DNA of 64,000 nt, from positions 1 to 64,000 of the forward strand of contig JAZUJW010000034.1 in the NCBI GenBank assembly GCA_045642925.1, given 5' to 3'. Under the pieces are notes generated by a model. It worked only from the letters and a program-made list of their open reading frames with translations, made no database searches and was not told the origin of the DNA. The DNA is from Firm-04 sp045642925. GTDB lineage: Bacteria; Bacillota; Clostridia; Oscillospirales; Ruminococcaceae. Below, one piece after another: positions 58,593-64,000 of the stretch. The position numbers and the translations under genes are program-made. Positions within the stretch are counted from its first letter, which is position 1; every line of letters starts with the position of its first letter.

Positions 58593-59366
58593 TCAGGACG
58601 AACGCAGAAGATACAGCGGATGTTTCTGCTTCAAGACAAATCCCTGCGACAAGGCAAGCCGCATAGATGCTTCATTTTGTGTATGGCATTGCCAGCAGGG
58701 TGTTTGTCCGCGCCGCAGTATTTCGGCAATCATACGCGCAACAACACGTTTGCCGCAGCCCATGCCGCGAAATTGTTCCGCAGTTTCTACGCCAATGTCC
58801 ACTTCCTGATGAGAAATGCCCGCAGAAAACGCACAGGCGGCAAATTCCCCCGCATGAAACAGACAGAATCCGAAGCCGTTCTGCAAAAACTGCGCCTTGG
58901 AATCCCATGAAAAGGACGGAACAATGCGCCCTTTGATGTGTTCGTAATTTTCAGTATCCATCGGAACGATTTCTGTATCCGCAAGACTTTTTTTTGTATC
59001 TGCGCCGACAAATGCAAACTGATACTGTTCTGCTTTCTGAATCGTACCGTCTGACAGCAGAAATGCTTCCATCGCAGTGTTGCATTCTGCTTCCAGTGCG
59101 AGTCTGCCGCTATGTGCCCGACAAGCTTCGGGATTTTTCATCACGCAGACGATTTCGCCAAGAAATTCTTTGCTGATTTCTCCAACAGGAAAGCCGAAAC
59201 CGCAGGCGTGCCAGAACAGATAAGCCCGCGGATGTTCTGCACAGTCCGCAAAAATCTCACCTGACTGCAACCCTTCTGCAATCGAAAACGGGTAGACCTT
59301 GTCCAGCGTTGTATGTGCAGCAGCAGCCGCCGCACGGGAATATTCGGATGGTGACAGTAAATACAC
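58593..59366 (-). CDS. GNAT family acetyltransferase
   Basis: Protein of 257 residues with a GTG start 6 nt after AAGGAGGG. The acetyl-CoA-binding region is in the C-terminal half: GISHQEVDIGVETAEQFRGM followed by GCGKRVVARMIAEIL, then CHTQNEASMRLALSQGFV. The N-terminal half is less conserved, as in the GNAT subgroup found in clostridia. The substrate is unknown. It starts 15 nt after the TraX-like stop. Confidence 0.85.
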   Translation of the reverse strand: MYLLSPSEYSRAAAAAAHTTLDKVYPFSIAEGLQSGEIFADCAEHPRAYLFWHACGFGFPVGEISKEFLGEIVCVMKNPEACRAHSGRLALEAECNTAMEAFLLSDGTIQKAEQYQFAFVGADTKKSLADTEIVPMDTENYEHIKGRIVPSFSWDSKAQFLQNGFGFCLFHAGEFAACAFSAGISHQEVDIGVETAEQFRGMGCGKRVVARMIAEILRRGQTPCWQCHTQNEASMRLALSQGFVLKQKHPLYLLRSS

Positions 59367-59381
59367 GCCTTTCCCTCCTTT

Positions 59382-60110
59382 TTACGAATACCCAAAGAGC
59401 CGTACCCGCAGAAGCCAGAGAATCAGAAATTGTGCAGGATAAATCAGATAGAACGTATATTTTGCAATATTACCATGGATAAACCCACGCTTGCCGTTAT
59501 AAAGACAGATGGGAAGAAATGCAGATAGGGCGGCATGAGATGACGGAATCACACTGCTGACGACAAACCGCAGAAGCGGTGTACTGCGAAGGGCATAGAG
59601 CGCTAAAATCAGAATGTAGCCACGAATTCCATAGTCTGCTTTCAGCAAGACCGCAGCCGCCATACCGCCCAACAGCACGACTGCCTGCATCCGCGGATGC
59701 TCCCGATATTTTTCATACAGGCAGATACAAAGATAGCCGAGAAAAAGCGTAAAAAAGACGTTCTGCCGTTCAAAATGCCACGAATTACAGTGTACCAGAT
59801 TCCATGGCAATTCCGAAAGCAACGCAAACAGCAAAAGCTGAATACCGTATTTTTTACGATTTCGCGTATAAACAACACCCTCTGTCAAAAGAAAACAGTA
59901 CAGCGGAAATGCCATCCGTCCAATCAGGCGCATGACGCTGTACACACTGACAGAAAAGCCAAGCACCGTAAAAAACGGTGCGGTACATGATTCGATACTG
60001 ACCAGAAGAAATGCCGCGGTATGGTCAATCAGCATGGAACAAAGTGCGAGCATTTTCAGGGTACTGCCGCTGAAAATCCGCCATTTTTCGGGAATACAAG
60101 AAGCAGACAT
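59382..60110 (-). CDS. TraX-like membrane protein
   Basis: Protein of 242 residues from the ATG at 60110 (GGAGG 6 nt upstream). About seven hydrophobic helices. Family blocks are LKMLALCSMLIDHTAAFLL, LIGRMAFPLYCFLLTEGVVY, QLLLFALLSELPWNLVHC, and the C-terminal YLIYPAQFLILWLLRV. TraX is an F-pilin acetylase in enterobacteria; chromosomal homologues in Firmicutes have unknown substrates, and no conjugation genes are near. Confidence 0.87.
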   Translation of the reverse strand: MSASCIPEKWRIFSGSTLKMLALCSMLIDHTAAFLLVSIESCTAPFFTVLGFSVSVYSVMRLIGRMAFPLYCFLLTEGVVYTRNRKKYGIQLLLFALLSELPWNLVHCNSWHFERQNVFFTLFLGYLCICLYEKYREHPRMQAVVLLGGMAAAVLLKADYGIRGYILILALYALRSTPLLRFVVSSVIPSSHAALSAFLPICLYNGKRGFIHGNIAKYTFYLIYPAQFLILWLLRVRLFGYS

Positions 60111-60217
60111 AAGAATCCTCCAAGAAAACATACTGTGTATAAATATATTAGCATATTTTCCCATAAAAATCAACAGAACATGATTTTGCAAAAAATAAAA
60201 ATAATTGCAGAAACCAC

Positions 60218-60247
60218 TTGACTTTTCCTACGGATTTATGGTATAAT
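60218..60247 (+). promoter_or_regulatory. Promoter of tRNA-Ser
   Basis: TTGACT (60218-60223), 18-nt spacer, TATAAT (60242-60247), 14 bp before the tRNA. Confidence 0.75.
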
Positions 60248-60261
60248 AGATTTCGCAATAT

Positions 60262-60352
60262 GGAGATGTATCGAAGTGGTCATAACGAGAACGACTCGAA
60301 ATCGTTTGGGCGGTAAAACGTCCCGTGGGTTCGAATCCCACCATCTCCGCCA
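60262..60352 (+). tRNA. tRNA-Ser (anticodon CGA)
   Basis: A 91-nt class II tRNA including an encoded CCA. The acceptor stem is GGAGATG/CATCTCC. The anticodon loop CTCGAAA gives anticodon CGA (codon UCG). A long variable arm follows (TTTGGGCGGTAAAACGTCCC), and the T arm is GTGGGTTCGAATCCCAC. A promoter precedes it and a terminator follows at once. Confidence 0.97.
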
Positions 60353-60353
60353 A

Positions 60354-60391
60354 AAAAGTCCCTCATGCACAGGCATGGGGGACTTTTTCAT
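60354..60391. terminator. Bidirectional terminator after tRNA-Ser
   Basis: Stem AGTCCCTCATGC/GCATGGGGGACT, 3-nt loop, with Ts on the plus-strand side and As (Ts on the minus strand) on the other. It can serve tRNA-Ser and the convergent DUF5131 gene. Confidence 0.85.
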
Positions 60392-60408
60392 ATTCGCTTT
60401 TCGTGCAT

Positions 60409-61245
60409 TCAGGGAAAAGTTTCCTGCTTTCCACATTTCCCGCACCACCTGCATCCATTGCACTGCCCATTCCGTTCACAATCCCGACAACGCGGCTGCA
60501 TCGGTTTTTTTGTGTCCGCAGACGGAATCTGCATCCCTGACCGCTGTGCCTGTACCTGATGATACGCTTTGCAAATCCGATAGAGTTTCCCATCCTTGCG
60601 AAAATAATTTCCCGTTCCGATAAAATCAAACAGGACGCCCGCCGCAAGACATTCCTCATACAACGCCGTGATCCATTCAAAATCCAGCACGCGGTCACCA
60701 TCGTAATTTTCACCGTCGGCAAGTACCTTCCGTATCTGCCCCGTTTCCAGATACTTCGCCAGCGTAATTCGCTCCAGCATCGGCGCACACATAATGTGCT
60801 TTTCCCGAAACGGCAGCGAAAGCAAAATCGGCACACGCTCATCCGCACGTTTTTGATTTTCCGCAGAAACACATAGACTCACATGGTCATATGCACTGCC
60901 CCAGTCCGCAGGAAGTGCCGCCGCAACCCGTTCCGCACGCTTCGTTTGCAGCCAGAACCGTAAATCCTGCCGCTGCCGCATCAATGCCCATGCCTCTGCC
61001 CGCCATGCATCCGCTTCCTCCAGAAAAAAATCACTCGTCAGACAAACATGAACCTGACTGCCTGATGGGATCTTATACTCCCCTGTCCGCGATTTCTTCA
61101 GCGGAAAATTGAAATTCGTTTTGGTACGGTAAATATCACCGCCGTTGCGTCCACGCTGCGCATCCAGATAAAACATATAGCAATGTTGACAGCCCTCACT
61201 GTATTTGCGGCAGCCGTGCCACGGATTCCAGATGTATTCCAGCAT
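60409..61245 (-). CDS. DUF5131 (Gp37/Gp68-like) family protein
   Basis: Protein of 278 residues from the ATG at 61245 (weak GGGGTG site 5 nt upstream). It starts MLEYIWNPWHGCRKYSEGCQ with HCYM, a CX6CX2C cysteine set resembling radical-SAM-type iron-sulfur sites that is characteristic of the family. Further blocks are VCLTSDFFLEEADAWRAEAW, RFWLQTKRAERV and FREKHIMCAPMLE. An extra C-terminal cysteine cluster (RCRDCERNGQCNGCRWCGKC) may bind a metal. Members occur in phages and chromosomes; function is unknown. No phage genes are nearby. Confidence 0.82.
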   Translation of the reverse strand: MLEYIWNPWHGCRKYSEGCQHCYMFYLDAQRGRNGGDIYRTKTNFNFPLKKSRTGEYKIPSGSQVHVCLTSDFFLEEADAWRAEAWALMRQRQDLRFWLQTKRAERVAAALPADWGSAYDHVSLCVSAENQKRADERVPILLSLPFREKHIMCAPMLERITLAKYLETGQIRKVLADGENYDGDRVLDFEWITALYEECLAAGVLFDFIGTGNYFRKDGKLYRICKAYHQVQAQRSGMQIPSADTKKPMQPRCRDCERNGQCNGCRWCGKCGKQETFP

Positions 61246-61306
61246 TTCAGCACCCCATTTCACAAGCATTTTTGTAATATCATTATACTGCGGGTTCGGC
61301 GCTTTG

Positions 61307-61852
61307 TCAATCCGCTTTTTTCTTTTCCATACGATACTGCTGTTCCCATTCTTCACGCGAAATCGCATATACTGCCGTCATTTCGTGTTCGGCATCCTCA
61401 AATGTTTCCACAAATGTCATGCCGATCCTCTGTGCGGTCTTTGCTGATGGTACATTTTCCTGTTTCATGTACGAAAACAGACGCAGGAACGGCGTATTTT
61501 CAAATGTCCAGTCACGGCAGAATGCGGCGGCTTCCTTCGCATATCCCTGCCGCTGATACGCTTTTGCAATGTGATAGCCGATTTCAGGCTTGATAATACC
61601 GTTAATATTTTGCATCGTCAGACCGCAGTCGCCAATCAGTTTTCCCGTGTCGGCAAGCGTGACCGCCCAAAGTCCGAAACCGAATGTGGCATAACGCTCC
61701 TGATTCGCAGTGATCCATCGGCGGACACGCGATTCGTCAAATACATACGGATAATACCGCATGATGTCGGAATCTCCCAAAACTGCGAAAAGCGCAGAAA
61801 AATCGTCTGCGGTCATTTCCCGCAGAAAAAGCCTCTTTGTAAATTGATTCAT
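61307..61852 (-). CDS. GNAT family acetyltransferase, RimJ/RimL type
   Basis: Protein of 181 residues from the ATG at 61852 with GAAAGGAA upstream; ATGs further upstream lack a ribosome site. Family features are the opening TKRLFLREMTADDFSALFAV, LIGDCGLTMQNING, EIGYHIAKAYQRQGYAKEAA (acetyl-CoA-binding) and NVPSAKTAQRIGMTFV. Such proteins acetylate protein N-termini or small molecules. It lies 61 nt before the DUF5131 start, divergent from the GH5 gene. Confidence 0.9.
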   Translation of the reverse strand: MNQFTKRLFLREMTADDFSALFAVLGDSDIMRYYPYVFDESRVRRWITANQERYATFGFGLWAVTLADTGKLIGDCGLTMQNINGIIKPEIGYHIAKAYQRQGYAKEAAAFCRDWTFENTPFLRLFSYMKQENVPSAKTAQRIGMTFVETFEDAEHEMTAVYAISREEWEQQYRMEKKKAD

Positions 61853-61999
61853 GATATTTCCTTTCTCCATATTACTTACAAAGTCCACTTGTAAATTGGC
61901 ACATTGTTTGTGCAAAAGATGTGTGGACAATCAGACGTAAAATATGATATACTGATTTTGTATTTTCTTTCGATTCTATACAGAAATGAGGACATCCAT

Positions 62000-63058
62000 A
62001 TGTATCAATACAATTATGCGTTTGAATTTGTCCGCTCCATTCAAGCGGGCTGGAATCTCGGCAATACGTTCGACTGCGTGGCGCATCCGGAACAACTCCG
62101 CGCCGGCAAACAGCCGGAAGTATTTGAGTCCGCATGGGGCAACATTCCCGTCAACCGCGGACAACTGGAAGCGATTCGTGATGCAGGCTTCAACGCCCTG
62201 CGCATTCCGGTCACATGGTTTCAGCATATTGGTGAAGCGCCCGATTACCGCATCGACGAAGACTGGATGATTCGCATTGATTCTGTTGTCAGAGAGGCGT
62301 TTTCGCTTGGTTTTCGCGTCATCGTGAATGTACATCACGATGGCACAGACCGCGGTATTCTGCACCTGCAAGCAGACGAACTTGACCGTTCGGAGGAGAT
62401 TCTCTGTAAAATCTGGGCACAAATCGCGGCATATTTTTCGGAGCTTGGCGAATCGCTGGTTTTTGAAGTCATGAATGAACCGCACGTTGCCAAAGATTTC
62501 ACAGGCAATGCGGAATACTATGCGGCAGTGAACCGTTTGAATGCGGCGGCAGTACGGACAATTCGTGCGGCAGGCGGCTGTAACGGCTATCGTTATCTGA
62601 TGCTGCCGACCTATGCGGCAACCTACAAGAAATCGGCACTGGATGCATTTGAATTGCCGGATGACGACAGACTCATCGTTTCAATTCATCCGTATGTACC
62701 GACAGAATTTTGTTTTGCAGCAAACGAAGTGCATTGGGCAGAACCGCAGGAAACATGGGGCAGCAAAGAGGACATTGACAAGCTGCTGGATATGTTCCGT
62801 CAATTGGAAAAGCGGTTTGTATCGAAGGGCATTCCGGTGATTCTCGGAGAGATGGCGGCAGTTGAAAAAGCAGACAGCCGCAGCAGAATGTTATGGCTTG
62901 CAGTGTATGCAAGAGAAGCGGCTGCGAGATGTATGCCGTGTTTCTGGTGGGATAACGGACAAATCGGTGCGGAGTGCATGGGAATTTTTGACCGTCGGAC
63001 ACTGCAATTCCCCTGCCCTGAACTGGTGTCGATTCTCACAGGCAAACGTGTAGACTAA
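62000..63058 (+). CDS. GH5 glucanase without signal peptide
   Basis: Protein of 352 residues from the ATG at 62000 (GAGGA upstream). It is a complete GH5 TIM barrel: GWNLGNTFDC at the start, NALRIPVTW, VIVNVHHDG, the acid/base Glu in VFEVMNEPHVAK, SIHPYVPTEF, the nucleophile Glu in PVILGEMAAV, and FWWDNG. There is no signal peptide, linker, carbohydrate-binding module or dockerin, so it should act inside the cell on imported beta-glucan or xyloglucan/mannan oligosaccharides; the exact substrate is unknown. A weak promoter (TGGACA at 61923, 18-nt spacer, TATACT) precedes it. Confidence 0.93.
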   Translation: MYQYNYAFEFVRSIQAGWNLGNTFDCVAHPEQLRAGKQPEVFESAWGNIPVNRGQLEAIRDAGFNALRIPVTWFQHIGEAPDYRIDEDWMIRIDSVVREAFSLGFRVIVNVHHDGTDRGILHLQADELDRSEEILCKIWAQIAAYFSELGESLVFEVMNEPHVAKDFTGNAEYYAAVNRLNAAAVRTIRAAGGCNGYRYLMLPTYAATYKKSALDAFELPDDDRLIVSIHPYVPTEFCFAANEVHWAEPQETWGSKEDIDKLLDMFRQLEKRFVSKGIPVILGEMAAVEKADSRSRMLWLAVYAREAAARCMPCFWWDNGQIGAECMGIFDRRTLQFPCPELVSILTGKRVD

Positions 63059-63115
63059 TGAAACGGCATCACAAGCGGCTTATTGAAATTTCCTTGACAT
63101 TTACGGAGGTGCAGC

Positions 63116-64000
63116 ATGGCACTGGATGGCGCATTTCTTTATTGTATCCAATCTGAATTGCAGCCGCTGATCGGCAACCGCATTGATAAAATATATCAGC
63201 CCACACGCGATAGTCTGGTACTATCCTTTCGCGGAAAAGGCGGCGCAGTACGTGTTCTGTTTTCGGCTTCTGCGGACGCTGCCCGCGTCCACATCACCAA
63301 GGAAGCTGTGGAAAACCCGCCGCAGCCACCCATGTTTTGTATGCTTCTGCGCAAGCACATCAGCGGCGGAAAGCTCGAAGCAATCGAACAGGACGGTCTT
63401 GAGCGCATTCTTCGCCTGAAACTGCGCTGCAATAATGAACTCGGTGACAGCATCATACTGACGCTTGTCACGGAAATCATGGGACGCTGTTCAAATATCA
63501 TTCTGGTGAACGAAAATAACCGCATCATCGACAGTATCCGGCGTGTTGATGAAGATATTTCGCGTGTACGTCTGGTACTTCCTGCGATGGATTATCAGTG
63601 TCCCCCGCGAGAAGAACGCATCTGCATTCTTTCCGCATCACAAGACGAAATTCGAACAGCGCTCTGCAATGCACCCGCCGCACCGCTGGTCAAATCTCTG
63701 ATTCGAATGTTTGAGGGCATTTCCCCCATCATCGCCCGTGAATGGGAATTCTATGCAGGACGCGGCGAAACGCTTTCTCTGCCGCTTGCAGACGCGCATC
63801 TCGACCGCTTGCTGTTCGCCATTGCACAGACACGCGATATGCTGCTGAACGGCACTGCAAAATTCACCGCACTGCGTACCAAAGAGGGGCAGTGGAAAGA
63901 TTTTGCGTTCTGTCACATTGCGCAGTATGGTGCGGTACTGATTTCCACAGAATACCCGACCGCCAGCGAAACACTCGATGCATTTTTCTCACAGCGCGAC
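63116..64000 (+). CDS. rqcH: Ribosome quality control protein RqcH (NFACT family), partial
   Basis: The frame is open for 295 codons from the ATG at 63116 (GGAGG 6 nt upstream) to the window end, so the C-terminal part is missing. The N-terminus MALDGAFLYCIQSELQPLIG and the block LTLVTEIMGRCSNIILVNEN are hallmark NFACT-N motifs, as are PPQPPMFCMLLRKHISGGKL. RqcH (once annotated fibronectin-binding protein) binds obstructed 50S subunits and recruits tRNA-Ala to add alanine tails. Its partner rqcP is at 6703-6945. It follows the GH5 gene by 57 nt; no terminator separates them. Confidence 0.95.
   Translation, partial: MALDGAFLYCIQSELQPLIGNRIDKIYQPTRDSLVLSFRGKGGAVRVLFSASADAARVHITKEAVENPPQPPMFCMLLRKHISGGKLEAIEQDGLERILRLKLRCNNELGDSIILTLVTEIMGRCSNIILVNENNRIIDSIRRVDEDISRVRLVLPAMDYQCPPREERICILSASQDEIRTALCNAPAAPLVKSLIRMFEGISPIIAREWEFYAGRGETLSLPLADAHLDRLLFAIAQTRDMLLNGTAKFTALRTKEGQWKDFAFCHIAQYGAVLISTEYPTASETLDAFFSQRD

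Noticed and set aside
1..64000. CRISPR arrays, prophage or insertion sequences
   Set aside because: No regularly spaced direct repeats, cas genes, integrase, capsid or transposase sequences were seen. The intergenic repeats are not regularly spaced and carry no ORF.

Overview
The window looks like a chromosomal segment of a fibre-degrading, low-GC-lineage gut Clostridium relative of the Ruminococcus type (Oscillospiraceae). The reasons are four proteins carrying type I dockerins (a GH9 cellulase, a giant subtilase and two papain-like/LRR proteins), a GH5 glucanase, a rhamnogalacturonan-type ABC/GH105 locus, a SpoVB-like flippase, canonical SigA promoters with 17-nt spacers and strong GGAGG ribosome sites. 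The species cannot be fixed from the sequence. I see no prophage, transposase, CRISPR array or plasmid gene.

Layout. 236-4382 (minus): solute-binding lipoprotein, GH105 hydrolase and two sugar ABC permeases, without an ATPase. 4745-6505 (plus): secreted papain-like/dockerin/LRR protein whose catalytic residues appear lost. 6703-8161 (minus): rqcP, HU and mazG. 8406-9962 (minus): trpS and an unknown protein. 10137-11669 (plus): SpoVB-like flippase. 11968-13771: membrane-anchored XRE regulator and DegV. 13992-15782 (minus): paralogue of the 4745 gene with intact Cys/His. 16087-18715: small membrane protein, lipoprotein and a slipin with a leader of about 340 nt. 18763-25516 (minus): six-gene polyamine operon from arginine to spermidine. 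25569-41846 (minus): a nearly continuous co-directional block running from ruvC through ruvA, lipoprotein, sseB, ruvB, a C39-like peptidase, a degenerate phosphohexomutase, a methyltransferase, ecfA1-ecfA2-ecfT-truA, DUF5711, a CvpA-like protein, a ClpE-like unfoldase and a small protein to an ABC-F ATPase. 42012-44308 (minus): LysR regulator with SGNH esterase, and tRNA-Ala. 44436-45618 (plus): Pr6Pr-like membrane protein and a small protein. 45673-52701 (minus): subtilase-dockerin of 2342 residues. 52883-54303 (plus): SAM-I riboswitch, terminator and metK. 54656-58395 (minus): Old-Yellow-Enzyme-like protein and GH9 cellulase. 58593-61852 (mostly minus): two GNAT proteins, TraX-like, tRNA-Ser and DUF5131. 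62000-64000 (plus): GH5 glucanase without signal peptide, and rqcH, cut by the window edge.

How the genes fit together. The dockerin proteins would sit on a cell-surface scaffoldin outside the window; they attack plant polysaccharide and possibly proteins. The ABC/GH105 locus and cytoplasmic GH5 would finish the sugars inside the cell. The polyamine operon converts arginine via agmatine and N-carbamoylputrescine to putrescine, and carries both an aminopropyltransferase and the carboxyspermidine pair. metK supplies SAM under SAM-riboswitch control. rqcP and rqcH are the two parts of the bacterial ribosome-quality-control tailing system, found here at opposite ends of the window. A modular, hairpin-rich repeat family occupies several intergenic gaps (1-215, 6571-6650, 11668-11945, 13783-13990, 54340-54655).
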